From assembly GCA_902589965.1 (NCBI GenBank), contig CACIUX010000003.1, positions 92,593 through 156,592 of the forward strand: a stretch of DNA of 64,000 nt. Reading direction: 5' to 3'. The notes beneath the pieces were generated by a model. It was given only the letters and a program-made list of their open reading frames with translations. It ran no database searches and had not been told where the DNA came from. Position numbers and translations under genes: made by a program. Below are positions 1 to 8,768 of this stretch, piece after piece; within the stretch, counting starts at the first letter, position 1, and every line of letters starts with the position of its first letter. This DNA is from an uncultured SAR86 cluster bacterium. GTDB lineage: Bacteria > Pseudomonadota > Gammaproteobacteria > Magnimaribacterales > AG-339-G14.

Positions 1-477
1 AGCTAAGACCATATGAGAAGTTTTATTCAGTCTAAAAAATTTTTTTACTCTGCCGTAAGCAGAAAATCTTGGACCCGGTAAAACAGGATCAATCAAAAAT
101 AATTTTGAAATTTCTGAGAACTCTGTTGAAAGCTTTAACGCAATAATTGCTCCCATTGAATGGCCAGAAAAATATAATTCTTTTGAAGAAAATTTTTGAA
201 CAAATTCGTTTGCGTCTTCAACAAGTGAATTCCATGTAGAAAGTTTTCCAGGATCTGCATTTGCTGAAGATAATCCATGCCCTCTTTGATCTAAAGAAAT
301 TATTTTGAAATTGTCTCCTAATTTTTTTGATAGATTGCTTAGAAATTTATTGTAAGTCTCTGCATTGAAACCAGTAGCATGAAAGAAAAAGATCAATTTT
401 TCAGCTGCTTGACTTCCATGGACCAGATAGGAAAAATTTTCTCCTTTTGAATTCGTGTAGACTTCCCTAGTAAACAT
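1..477 (-). CDS. alpha/beta hydrolase (3' end outside window)
   Basis: Missing from the ORF track because it runs off the left edge. Reading the minus strand from ATG at 477 gives 159 uninterrupted codons (MFTREVYTNSKGENFSYLVHG...). The fold signs are an early FFHATGFN stretch (oxyanion region, HxTG-like), LDQRGHGLS, and the nucleophile elbow GHSMGA. This is the alpha/beta hydrolase family of small serine hydrolases; the substrate cannot be told. The acid and His of the triad lie beyond the window. The start codon is only 8 bp from the GTG of the divergent methyltransferase, so the two share a very tight divergent start region. Confidence 0.85.
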   Translation of the reverse strand, partial: MFTREVYTNSKGENFSYLVHGSQAAEKLIFFFHATGFNAETYNKFLSNLSKKLGDNFKIISLDQRGHGLSSANADPGKLSTWNSLVEDANEFVQKFSSKELYFSGHSMGAIIALKLSTEFSEISKLFLIDPVLPGPRFSAYGRVKKFFRLNKTSHMVLA

Positions 478-485
478 TTTTTAAA

Positions 486-1103
486 GTGAATTGGATTAAA
501 AATTTTAATAATCATATAGGTTTCCTTGATTTTTCTGAAGCAGAAAGACTTTATGAATTAGCATCAGATGCCTCAAAAAAAGGTCCTTGCATTGAAATTG
601 GAACTTATTGTGGAAAATCTTCTTTGGTTATTGCTGAAGCCTGTGCAGCTAATGATACTTATTTAATGACAGTCGATCATCATATAGGCTCAGAAGAGCA
701 CCAACCTGGCGAAGAATATTTCGATAAAAATTTTTATGACGAAAGACTTCATAAATTTAATACTTATCCTGTTTTTAGGTCTTACATTGAGAATTTTCCT
801 TACAAAGAATCTATATTGCCTGCAGTAGGTGATTCAAAAGAAGTAAGTTCAATATGGCCAAAAAATTATGAGATAGGTCTTCTCTTCATTGATGGAAGTC
901 ACAGCAAAAAATCAGCCTTTTCAGATTTTAAAGCTTGGAGTGATTTCATTTGTAAAGATGGTTATTTGCTCATTCATGATGTTTTTCCTGATCCTAATGA
1001 TGGAGGAAGGCCACCCTATGAATTATTTGAGTACGTAAAGGAAACAAATCAATATAAATTCATAGAGCTTTATAAAACTTTAGGGATATTAAAAAAAATT
1101 TAA
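486..1103 (+). CDS. class I SAM-dependent methyltransferase
   Basis: A 205-residue protein starting with GTG. The SAM-binding motif I is IEIGTYCGKSS (about residues 37-47), followed by an acidic strand end (MTVDHH) and LLFIDGSHSKKSAFSDF (about residues 130-146), a pattern of the Methyltransf_24 type class I fold. The methyl acceptor is unknown. It is convergent with the toroid-protein gene, with one base between the stops. The start lies 8 bp from that of the divergent hydrolase, leaving no room for a normal Shine-Dalgarno leader. Its position next to a glycan locus hints at a sugar or small-molecule substrate, but this is inference. Confidence 0.75.
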   Translation: MNWIKNFNNHIGFLDFSEAERLYELASDASKKGPCIEIGTYCGKSSLVIAEACAANDTYLMTVDHHIGSEEHQPGEEYFDKNFYDERLHKFNTYPVFRSYIENFPYKESILPAVGDSKEVSSIWPKNYEIGLLFIDGSHSKKSAFSDFKAWSDFICKDGYLLIHDVFPDPNDGGRPPYELFEYVKETNQYKFIELYKTLGILKKI

Positions 1104-1104
1104 A

Positions 1105-2100
1105 CTACAACTTCTTAAAAAAGTCACCTGCCGAAGTAAATTTATTTAATGCATTCGCAGCCAGAATATAAGCTGCTGCAGTCCAAGTAGGTTTTTCAAT
1201 TGGCCAATATTTCCCATCATCAAAAACATAACCCATCCAGAAAATGTTGTCTTTGGGATCTTTTAATTCGCTTACTTTTTCAAAGAGATCCTTAGCTTTT
1301 TTGGTTTCATCTATTTTATTTAGCGTTATTATTAATTCAGATGTTTCAGCTACAGTTATCCAAGGTTTGTCGCTTACGCATCTACAGCCAAACTCCTCAT
1401 TAATAAATATGTTCCATTTGGAATTAATTTTTTTTAGAGCCTCAGATTCATTATAAATTCCTGCTAAAATTGGATAATACCAATCCATACTATATCTTTC
1501 TTTTGAATCCCAATTCCTATCGAATCTAGATGTATTGTTTAAAAATACCTTTCTTAGAGCTGTAAGTGAACTTTCTATTTGATTAGAGTTTTGGCCTAAC
1601 AAATCAAAAATTTTTTTATAAGCTTTCAAGCTCATAAAGATTGATGAGTTTCCAGTTTTTAAGGCATCATCTAGCCATTTCCCATTTTCCATAGCCCAGG
1701 AGAATTCTCCGAAATCAGTTTGCGCTGAAAGAGTAAACTTCAGAGACTTTTTAAGAGTTGGAAGCAGGTTTTCTAAGAAATTTAAATCTCCATAGCTCTC
1801 ATAATTATGAAGTGCCCCAATTGCAATATACGAGGAGAAGTTCGATTCTTTTCTAGAAGAAATATTTTTGTTGGCTTGATACTCTGAATACCATGATCCA
1901 TCATTCTCTTGATGATCAATAAGCCACTGGAAGCCTAGCAAAGATCTTTCCTTTTCTCCAAAAACATCCAAAGCCATACAGCATTCAATATGGTCCCAAG
2001 GATCAAGGATTTTATCTTTCTCCGAAGGAATTCCTCCCGATTCATCTTGACTCTCGGCAATGTACTGCGAAAGGTGATTTAACTCAGATAAAGATTTCAA
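1105..2100 (-). CDS. alpha/alpha-toroid (prenyltransferase / squalene-cyclase-like) protein
   Basis: 331 residues. The N-terminal half carries helical repeats with a QW-type motif (DHQENDGSWYSEY, about residues 62-74) as in terpene cyclases and prenyltransferase subunits, and a late WTAAAYILAANAL helix. The DxDD catalytic signature of squalene-hopene cyclases is not obvious, so an enzymatic role is uncertain. The start is TTG at 2100, the only start-type codon between the in-frame upstream stop and the conserved region. That upstream stop is the TAG of the neighbouring methyltransferase, so the two genes share one frame and are separated by a single stop plus three codons. It is the last gene of the leftward ilvE-linked glycan operon. 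Confidence 0.6.
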   Translation of the reverse strand: MKSLSELNHLSQYIAESQDESGGIPSEKDKILDPWDHIECCMALDVFGEKERSLLGFQWLIDHQENDGSWYSEYQANKNISSRKESNFSSYIAIGALHNYESYGDLNFLENLLPTLKKSLKFTLSAQTDFGEFSWAMENGKWLDDALKTGNSSIFMSLKAYKKIFDLLGQNSNQIESSLTALRKVFLNNTSRFDRNWDSKERYSMDWYYPILAGIYNESEALKKINSKWNIFINEEFGCRCVSDKPWITVAETSELIITLNKIDETKKAKDLFEKVSELKDPKDNIFWMGYVFDDGKYWPIEKPTWTAAAYILAANALNKFTSAGDFFKKL

Positions 2101-2109
2101 AGCTAGATT

Positions 2110-2814
2110 CTAATTTTTCTCAAAATAAATAACTGTGCTTTTACCAATCAAAGGTTGCAATATTTTTTCTAGAAGTCTTGTGATGAAAGGTTTTTTCATC
2201 ATATCCCACACTAGAAAGTCATGATATTTATTCACTAGGTATGAATTGTCTTGGTTCTTCCAAAATAAGCATTTTAACCACCAATACGGACTATGAAGAG
2301 CATGTTCACGATGTTTCTCAATGAATTTACAGTTCCTTTTCTCAATCATTTTTCTTAGCTGCTTGTATTTAAAAATCCTTACATGTCCACCTGGTGTTAA
2401 TTGATAATCTTTACTCAGAGACCAACAGACCCATTCCGGAAAGAAAGAAGGAACACTCACAGCAATTTTACCTTTTTGCTTGGTGACTCTGATAATTTCA
2501 TCAACTGCACAATCAACCTCTGGAATATGCTCTAGCACCTCTGAGCAAATCAAGTAATCGAAAGTCTCATCGGCAAAAGGGAGTTTTGTGGCATCAGTGC
2601 ATCCAAAACTGCAACTTTTACTGTCAGATTGTTCATCAAATTGTGGAAAATTATTCACAGCTTTCTGAACATCCTTTAGATTTAAGTCAAAACCATAAAC
2701 GTCTAAATTCGAATGCATGTATACACCAAAACAATGCCGACCTTCTCCGCAACCTAGGTCAAGAACTTTTGCATTATCTACAAGATTAAGTTTTTGAATA
2801 TTTATTGTTTGCAT
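2110..2814 (-). CDS. class I SAM-dependent methyltransferase (Methyltransf_11 type)
   Basis: 234 residues. Motif I is VLDLGCGEGRH (about residues 18-28), followed by DVYGFDLN (motif II), FDYLICSEVLEHIPE (motif IV, with the EVLEH typical of Methyltransf_11) and a post-core segment with several aromatic residues. It starts with ATG at 2814 inside the 3' end of the GT4 gene (29-bp overlap) and stops 9 bp before the toroid gene, so it belongs to the same operon. Probably methylates a lipid-linked or envelope glycan intermediate, judging from its neighbours; the actual substrate is not visible in the sequence. Confidence 0.75.
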   Translation of the reverse strand: MQTINIQKLNLVDNAKVLDLGCGEGRHCFGVYMHSNLDVYGFDLNLKDVQKAVNNFPQFDEQSDSKSCSFGCTDATKLPFADETFDYLICSEVLEHIPEVDCAVDEIIRVTKQKGKIAVSVPSFFPEWVCWSLSKDYQLTPGGHVRIFKYKQLRKMIEKRNCKFIEKHREHALHSPYWWLKCLFWKNQDNSYLVNKYHDFLVWDMMKKPFITRLLEKILQPLIGKSTVIYFEKN

Positions 2815-4045
2815 GATTCTCTATAACTTGATAATAAATATTTTCTAGTTTTAAAGCAGCATTGTGCCAAGTAAATTTATCTTTAACTCTCGAGATACCT
2901 TTGGCCACAATATTTTTTCTTAAATCTTCATAAGAAAATAATTCATTTACAGCTTCAACGATAGCATTTTCATCTCCAGGAACAATAACCTTTCCTGCTT
3001 CTCCAATGATTTCCTTTAAAGATCCGCCATCAGATACCACTGCGGGAACTCCACAAGCCATTGCTTCTGCAGCAGCAAAACCAAAACCTTCATACAAGGA
3101 AGGAATAACTACTATATGAGATGAACAATATTGCTCTCTTAATTCTGAGTGAGATAAATCTGATACAAAATTGATATCATCTTTAAGATCTAAACTATTT
3201 ATAAGTCTTTCTGTATGTCCTTCCTCTCTAATTTTTCCTAAAACACTCAATTTAGCCTTTGGATAATTTTTTTTGATTTTTGGAAAAGCTTTGATCATGA
3301 AATCCAAACCTTTCATCGGTACGTCAGAGCTTGCTATAGATAATATTTTGTAATCCTCATAAGGCTTTTCAGAAGGATAAAAAAAACTTAAATCTATGCC
3401 GTTGTGAACAACTTCAATACTTGCTTCTTTCAATGAGAAATCCATAACAACATCTTTCCTAGATGATTCAGAGGGAACAACAATTTTTTTTAATTTTTTT
3501 GCTACCTTTATTTGAGTTGGAATAAATGAGTGCCATCTTTTTATTAAGAGTTTTAAAAAAAAATCATTTGTACTTTTAAGTTGAAATTCTAAGTCTTTCG
3601 TAATTGGGTGATGGATAGTAGTCACCAAAGGAAGTTTCTGCTGAAGAGAAATAAGTTCTTTACATAGAGTTTGATTGTCATGGATTACATCAAATTGGCC
3701 AGCATTTTCTTCAATAAATTTCTCCAGCCTCGGACCAAAAGTATGTGGCTCAGGAAAACCACCTGTGTTTGCGCTGATCCATTCCTTCAAGTTGTTTAAA
3801 GATAATAATTCTGAGAATTTAACATCAAGAAACTTATTTTTTTTTGAAAATAAGTCTAGGCTGGGTATTTTAACTAGTTTGATATTTTTTCTTATTTCCG
3901 GATAAGGAGGACCAGAAATGACAGTAACCTCATGACCAAGATTCGATAGAGCTCTACTTAGATAGTTTATGTAAATACCTTGACCTCCTGAAGAAGGATT
4001 ACCTCTATATGTAATCAAGCCGATTTTTAATTTTTTCTTATTCAA
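2786..4045 (-). CDS. glycosyltransferase family 4 (GT-B fold)
   Basis: 419 residues. The N-terminal donor-independent domain starts IGLITYRGNPSSGGQGIYINYLS, the glycine-rich loop of GT4 enzymes; the C-terminal Rossmann half has IPSLYEGFGFAAAEAMACG, the E-x7-E nucleotide-sugar motif. It probably adds a sugar to a lipid-linked or lipopolysaccharide core acceptor at the cytoplasmic face of the inner membrane. The start is TTG, overlapping the end of the upstream GT9 gene by 8 bp, consistent with translational coupling. In pseudomonads the equivalent position after ilvE-waaF-waaC is held by waaG, but sequence alone does not prove that this is WaaG. Confidence 0.8.
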   Translation of the reverse strand: MNKKKLKIGLITYRGNPSSGGQGIYINYLSRALSNLGHEVTVISGPPYPEIRKNIKLVKIPSLDLFSKKNKFLDVKFSELLSLNNLKEWISANTGGFPEPHTFGPRLEKFIEENAGQFDVIHDNQTLCKELISLQQKLPLVTTIHHPITKDLEFQLKSTNDFFLKLLIKRWHSFIPTQIKVAKKLKKIVVPSESSRKDVVMDFSLKEASIEVVHNGIDLSFFYPSEKPYEDYKILSIASSDVPMKGLDFMIKAFPKIKKNYPKAKLSVLGKIREEGHTERLINSLDLKDDINFVSDLSHSELREQYCSSHIVVIPSLYEGFGFAAAEAMACGVPAVVSDGGSLKEIIGEAGKVIVPGDENAIVEAVNELFSYEDLRKNIVAKGISRVKDKFTWHNAALKLENIYYQVIENHANNKYSKT

Positions 4046-4994
4046 AACTCTCTTCTTTAAGCATTTCGATAATTAGAGAAGGATATATTTCGGTCATTTC
4101 AGATTTCTTGATCACTCTTTGATGCTCAAAAACGGGCCCTACTTTTGAAGGATCCGTAGGTCCAAATAAAAAAATTCCAGATAGTCCTAATCCGGCGCAT
4201 ATATGAGTTAGACCTGTATCAACTCCTATAAAAAATGAACACTTATCAAACTCTTCTTTGATCTCATGAAAATTATCAGTTTCCAGCTTAAAGGTTCTAG
4301 AATTAGTTTTACTTATTTCATTAAAGTAATTTAATTGATTCTCTCCATGCACAGGTATACAAATATCTATATTGAAATTGTTTAAGTGATCGGCTAATTT
4401 TTTCCAATAAGTTAAGGGATATTCTTTATTTCTCTTGCTAGATCCGTGAATGAAAATAATCTTATTTTTTTTATCTGAGCCTTCATGCTTAAATCCATAA
4501 TCATATTCTTTATCCAACTCATAATTTAAACTTTCAGCTGCTAACTTTTTCATTCTCATTACAGCATGTTCCTCCTTATTTACATTTATTCCTTTGTCGT
4601 ATAGAAATGTTAAAAGCCCTTCTTTTGCTGATCTAAAGTTATATCCCATAAAATTTTTGGAACTAGAAATTTTTTTGATTTTTGATCCTATGATTTGAGT
4701 TCTCATCAATCCTTGAAAATCAATTACAAAGTCATAAGTTATATTTTTAAATAATTCATTTATTTCTTCATTCAAATTGTTAAGTCTTTTCACAAAAGAT
4801 TGATTTTTTGTTTCTCTTAATGATATTGAAAAGAAATTGTCGATAGACTGATTTAATTTTGCTGTACTGAGAAATGTGCCATCAACAAGAAAATCTACTC
4901 TAGATTCAGGGTAATTTTTTTTTATGTCTTCTATGGCTGGAAAAGAATGGATTATATCTCCTAGGGAAGATGTTTTTATTATCAGGATATTCAA
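4038..4994 (-). CDS. waaC: glycosyltransferase family 9, heptosyltransferase I-like
   Basis: 318 residues. The start ILIIKTSSLGDIIHSFPAI matches the WaaC/WaaF N-terminus (KTSSxGDxxHxxPA). The middle carries DFQGLMRTQIIG, comparable to DAQGLVKSA of WaaC, and the C-terminal domain has GVDTGLTHICAGL and FGPTDPSKVGP, the ADP-heptose binding region. It would transfer heptose to the inner core of lipopolysaccharide at the cytoplasmic face of the inner membrane. TTG start; the TTGA overlap with the ilvE stop couples the two genes. Only one GT9 gene is present here, where pseudomonads have two (waaF and waaC), so the core may be short or this enzyme may act on another sugar. Confidence 0.7.
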   Translation of the reverse strand: MNILIIKTSSLGDIIHSFPAIEDIKKNYPESRVDFLVDGTFLSTAKLNQSIDNFFSISLRETKNQSFVKRLNNLNEEINELFKNITYDFVIDFQGLMRTQIIGSKIKKISSSKNFMGYNFRSAKEGLLTFLYDKGINVNKEEHAVMRMKKLAAESLNYELDKEYDYGFKHEGSDKKNKIIFIHGSSKRNKEYPLTYWKKLADHLNNFNIDICIPVHGENQLNYFNEISKTNSRTFKLETDNFHEIKEEFDKCSFFIGVDTGLTHICAGLGLSGIFLFGPTDPSKVGPVFEHQRVIKKSEMTEIYPSLIIEMLKEESFE

Positions 4995-5929
4995 TTATTA
5001 GAAATATTAGTCAACCATTCAGGGAATAAAATGTTCTCCCCTCTTACATGGTTGGAGTATTTTGATTGAAGAATCTTGGTAATAGGTCCTCTTTGACCGT
5101 TTGATATTTTATTTTTATCAACATATGTAATTGGTAATACCTCTGCTGCAGTTCCTGTAAAAAAAAGTTCATCTGCCTGAAAAACCTCTTCTGGAGAGAT
5201 ATTCTTTTCAATGACATCAATTTTTTCATTCTTAGCTAAATCAATGATACTCTTTCTTGTTATACCATTAAGTGAAGCTTCAACATCAGGAGTGAATATT
5301 TTCCCGTTTTTCACCATGAAAAAATTTTCTCCAGAACCTTCAGCAACGTTGCCATCTGTATCTAACATTAATGCTTCATCAAAGCCTGATTCAAGAGCTT
5401 CATTAAGAGCAACAATAGAATTAACGTAGTTTCCGTTAACTTTTGATCTCGAAACTTTATTTCCTCTTTGTCTTGTATAACTAGATAATTTTACTCTGAT
5501 TCCTTGCTCGTAAAGCTCTGGAGAAAGGTAGCTTGGCCAGTACCAAGCAGCGACAATACAATGAACTTTAAGATTATCAGCCCTGAGTCCCAAGCCTTCA
5601 GAACCATAAAAACACATTGGCCTTATATAAGCTTCCTCTAATTTATTTCTTTTTACGACTTCTATTTGGGCTTTATTTATTTCGTCTTTCGAATAAGGAA
5701 TTTTTAATTTAACTGTTTCTGCAGATTCAAAGAGGCGATCTGTGTGGTCTTTAAGACGAAAAATCGTTGGTCCTTGCGTGGTAGAATAAGCTCTAACACC
5801 TTCAAATACACCTAATCCGTAATGAAGAGTATGAGTTAAAACATGAACTTTGGCATCTTTCCAGTCAACATATTGGCCGTCAAACCATACAACGCCATCT
5901 ATATTATCGAGGCCTTTTGAAGTATCCAT
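4991..5929 (-). CDS. ilvE: branched-chain amino acid aminotransferase
   Basis: 312 residues, close to the usual 309. A PLP-dependent class IV aminotransferase that makes Leu, Ile and Val from their 2-oxo acids with glutamate as donor. Family marks: DAKVHVLTHTLHYGLGVFEGVRAY near the N-terminus, the PLP lysine region SKVNGNYVNS (about residues 160-169), EGSGENFFMV, and FFTGTAAEV. First gene of the leftward operon with the glycosyltransferases, as in the pseudomonad ilvE-waa arrangement. The ATG at 5929 is 17 bp from the divergent phosphomannomutase start. Confidence 0.95.
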   Translation of the reverse strand: MDTSKGLDNIDGVVWFDGQYVDWKDAKVHVLTHTLHYGLGVFEGVRAYSTTQGPTIFRLKDHTDRLFESAETVKLKIPYSKDEINKAQIEVVKRNKLEEAYIRPMCFYGSEGLGLRADNLKVHCIVAAWYWPSYLSPELYEQGIRVKLSSYTRQRGNKVSRSKVNGNYVNSIVALNEALESGFDEALMLDTDGNVAEGSGENFFMVKNGKIFTPDVEASLNGITRKSIIDLAKNEKIDVIEKNISPEEVFQADELFFTGTAAEVLPITYVDKNKISNGQRGPITKILQSKYSNHVRGENILFPEWLTNISNN

Positions 5930-5946
5930 ATCTAAATTTGAACTAA

Positions 5947-7326
5947 ATGAAAATTAATCAAAATATTTTTAGAGCATATGATATCAGAGGTATTGCATCT
6001 GAGGACCTGAGCGATGAATTTGTTTCGTCATTGGGATCATCTTTGAGTCATAAAATTAAAAAATTAGGTTTAAAACAAGTTGCTGTAGCACGCGATGGAA
6101 GATTGTCTGGAGAAAGAATTTGCACTGCCTTAGTTAAATCATTCCAAGATAATGGCATAAACGTGATAAATGTGGGTATGGTGCCCTCACCTTTACTTTA
6201 TTTTGCGGTTGAGAAATTCAATACTGAGAATGGAGTCATGATCACAGGAAGCCACAACCCCAAAGAATACAATGGTTTTAAAATAATTTTGGGTGGCAAA
6301 ACTATTTTTGGACAAGAAATTCAAGAAATTAAAAATGACATACTACAAGGTACATTCTCAAATAAAATCAAGAAAGGTAATTTAGAAGAGATAGACATTT
6401 TGGATGACTATATTAATGAGCTTAGAAACAATATCTCATTAAAAAGACCCATGAAAATTTGTCTTGATTGTGGAAATGGAGTTGGGGGAGTAATTGCGCC
6501 ACAAGCATTTAAAGCAATTGGTTGTGAAGTTATAGAACTTTTTAGCGAAGTTGATGGAAATTTTCCAAATCATCACCCCGATCCTAGTAATCCTAAGAAT
6601 CTTGAAGACTTGCAGAGCGAGATAAAAGAATCAAATGCTGATGTTGGTATAGCCCTAGATGGTGATGCAGATAGAGTTGGAGTTGTTGATAGCTCAGGGA
6701 AAGTTATCTACCCAGATATTCAAATGATTCTCTATGCAGGTCAAGTTTTAAAGAAAAATAAGAACGCGACAATTATTTTTGACGTTAAATGTTCTAACGT
6801 GCTAAGAAATTTCATTGAAGAAAACTCTGGCATAGCTTACATGTCAAAAACTGGCCACTCCTTCATAAAGAAAAATCTTTTTGAAAAGAATGCTCTTTTA
6901 GCAGGAGAAATGAGTGGGCATATTTTCTTTAAAGACAGATGGTTCGGTTTCGACGATGCAATTTATGCTGGAAGTAGGATGCTAGAAATTTTGTCTGAAA
7001 AAGAACAAAGTTCATCAGAAATTTTTTCTGAACTGCCTCAAAATTTATCGACTCCAGAGATAAATATATCTGTTTCAGATAAAAACAAGTTTTCAATAGT
7101 AAGTAAACTAATAGATATACTGGAGAAGGAAAATGGAGAAATTAGTTCCTTAGATGGAATCAGAATAGATAAAGATTCTTGCTGGGGTCTCATTAGAGCA
7201 TCAAATACTTCTCCAAACTTAGTTTTGAGATTTGAAGGAAATTCACCTAAAGATTTGGATGACATAAAAAATGTATTTAAAAATGCTATTTCAAAAGTAG
7301 ATAATAAGATCAAAACAAATTTTTAA
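5947..7326 (+). CDS. algC: phosphomannomutase/phosphoglucomutase
   Basis: 459 residues, alpha-D-phosphohexomutase superfamily. Interconverts hexose 1- and 6-phosphates (mannose or glucose) and so feeds nucleotide-sugar and LPS synthesis. Visible: AYDIRGIAS at the N-terminus, the phosphoserine loop MITGSHNPKEYNGFK (about residues 97-111), the Mg-binding loop ALDGDADRVGVVD (about residues 237-249), the sugar-specificity loop GEMSGHIFF, and a C-terminal phosphate loop RASNTSPNL. Its position directly before argB is the pseudomonad algC-argB order. It overlaps argB by one base (TAATG). Symbol by synteny and family; manB-type naming would be equally possible. Confidence 0.88.
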   Translation: MKINQNIFRAYDIRGIASEDLSDEFVSSLGSSLSHKIKKLGLKQVAVARDGRLSGERICTALVKSFQDNGINVINVGMVPSPLLYFAVEKFNTENGVMITGSHNPKEYNGFKIILGGKTIFGQEIQEIKNDILQGTFSNKIKKGNLEEIDILDDYINELRNNISLKRPMKICLDCGNGVGGVIAPQAFKAIGCEVIELFSEVDGNFPNHHPDPSNPKNLEDLQSEIKESNADVGIALDGDADRVGVVDSSGKVIYPDIQMILYAGQVLKKNKNATIIFDVKCSNVLRNFIEENSGIAYMSKTGHSFIKKNLFEKNALLAGEMSGHIFFKDRWFGFDDAIYAGSRMLEILSEKEQSSSEIFSELPQNLSTPEINISVSDKNKFSIVSKLIDILEKENGEISSLDGIRIDKDSCWGLIRASNTSPNLVLRFEGNSPKDLDDIKNVFKNAISKVDNKIKTNF

Positions 7327-8177
7327 TGATCAAAGATAGTAAATCAGCAGAATCACTGGCAAAAATTCTTAGTGAGGCTCTACCTTACATACAAAAGTTT
7401 TCTGGGAAGATAGTAGTCATTAAGTACGGTGGCAGCGCTATGAAAGAAAACAAATTAAGGCAAAATTTTGCTAGAGATATTGCTTTGATGAGACAAATTG
7501 GAATATTTCCTGTTCTTGTTCATGGAGGCGGACCACAAATTGAAGAAAATTTGAAGAAGAGCAGTATAAAAAGTGTTTTTATTGATGGTCTTAGAAAAAC
7601 AGATGAAAATTCAATAAAAATTATTGTTAAAACGCTAAGAGAAGTAAACGGAGATATTGCTGAACTGATCAAAACTTGGGGAGCAAGAACAAAAACATTC
7701 AATGACGTTAGAGAGAGTATTCTTATCTGTAAAAAAATTAAAACAAAGATGGATCTTGGCTTTGTGGGAGATATTACAAAAGTTGATGGTAATTTGATCA
7801 GAAAAAATATTTTTAATGGAAAAATTCCTGTAATTGCTCCAATTGGCAGGGATAGATTTGGAATGCATTACAATATTAATGCTGATCATGTGGCTTGCAA
7901 GGTTGCTGAAAAATTAAAAGCTGAAAAAATAATTATGATGACGGATGTGAAAGGAGTGTTGACTAATAAAGGGAAGAAAATATCTGAAATGAATATCAAA
8001 AAAGCCAAAAAAATAGCTAAAACCATTAAAGGAGGAATGCTTCCTAAACTCTCATCTGCGATAAAAAGTCTAGAAAGCGGCGTGAAAAGTGCTCATATCG
8101 TCGATGGAAGAGTGCCGCATGCAGTTTTAGTTGAGATACTTACGGACAAAGGTGTTGGAACTTGGATAACCAAATAG
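7326..8177 (+). CDS. argB: acetylglutamate kinase
   Basis: 283 residues. Phosphorylates N-acetyl-L-glutamate in the second step of arginine synthesis. Motifs: VIKYGGSAM (ATP-phosphate loop), VLVHGGGPQIEENLKK (substrate-binding glycine loop), NINADHVACKVAEKLKAEKIIMMTDVKGV and GGMLPKL. About 28 residues precede the first strand (SKSAESLAKILSEALPYIQKF), matching the mobile N-terminal helix found in arginine-inhibited hexameric enzymes, so feedback inhibition is likely. Joined to algC by a TAATG overlap and followed 1 bp later by slmA. argC is in the same window about 31 kb away. Confidence 0.95.
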   Translation: MIKDSKSAESLAKILSEALPYIQKFSGKIVVIKYGGSAMKENKLRQNFARDIALMRQIGIFPVLVHGGGPQIEENLKKSSIKSVFIDGLRKTDENSIKIIVKTLREVNGDIAELIKTWGARTKTFNDVRESILICKKIKTKMDLGFVGDITKVDGNLIRKNIFNGKIPVIAPIGRDRFGMHYNINADHVACKVAEKLKAEKIIMMTDVKGVLTNKGKKISEMNIKKAKKIAKTIKGGMLPKLSSAIKSLESGVKSAHIVDGRVPHAVLVEILTDKGVGTWITK

Positions 8178-8178
8178 G

Positions 8179-8763
8179 ATGACTGAAACTCTGACAAATA
8201 GACAAATTAATATTATGCAAACTTTAGTTTCCATGCTTGAAAGTAAAGAGCCAATAAAAATTACTACTGCTGAATTAGCAAAACGTTGTGAGATAACTGA
8301 AGCTGCCATCTATAAACATTTTCCAAGTAAAAGAAAAATATATGAAGGCTTGGTTGATTTTTGTGAGGAAAATATATTTCCAAGAATATCATCCATCAAA
8401 AAAGAAGTTTCCAGTCCGGAGACTCCCTTTAATATTTGTACTTTGATATTAGCATTTTGTGAGAAGAACAAAGGTATTTGTAAAATTTTGACTAGAGAAG
8501 TACTAACCCCAGATGAAATAAAAATTGAAGAAAAAGTAAATCATTTATTTGAAAGATTCGAGCTTGAGATAAAGCTTGCCTTCCAAAATTACGAACAATC
8601 TAGCAAGGCAAAATTCAACTTAACTCCAACTGATTCAGCTGGATTGGTCATTTCTATTCTAGAGGGAAAGATTCAAAGCTTTGTAAGATCAAATTTTAAA
8701 AGAAAAGTATTGGAAGAATGGAATGAATATTCTTCAAAATTAATGCTGACAATTTATAAGTAA
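8179..8763 (+). CDS. slmA: nucleoid occlusion factor SlmA (TetR family)
   Basis: 194 residues; SlmA of E. coli is 198. An N-terminal TetR-type helix-turn-helix is seen in ITTAELAKRCEITEAAIYKHFPSK (about residues 27-50). The C-terminal half keeps SlmA-specific stretches: CEKNKGICKILTREVL and NHLFERFELEIK, aligned with NPGLTRILT and NQLFERIE of the E. coli protein, and SFVRSNFKRK near the end. SlmA binds chromosomal sites and blocks FtsZ assembly over the nucleoid. It follows argB with a 1-bp gap, the order seen in many gammaproteobacteria. It is convergent with mrcA, with 5 bp between stops and no room for an independent terminator. Confidence 0.9.
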   Translation: MTETLTNRQINIMQTLVSMLESKEPIKITTAELAKRCEITEAAIYKHFPSKRKIYEGLVDFCEENIFPRISSIKKEVSSPETPFNICTLILAFCEKNKGICKILTREVLTPDEIKIEEKVNHLFERFELEIKLAFQNYEQSSKAKFNLTPTDSAGLVISILEGKIQSFVRSNFKRKVLEEWNEYSSKLMLTIYK

Positions 8764-8768
8764 TTTAT

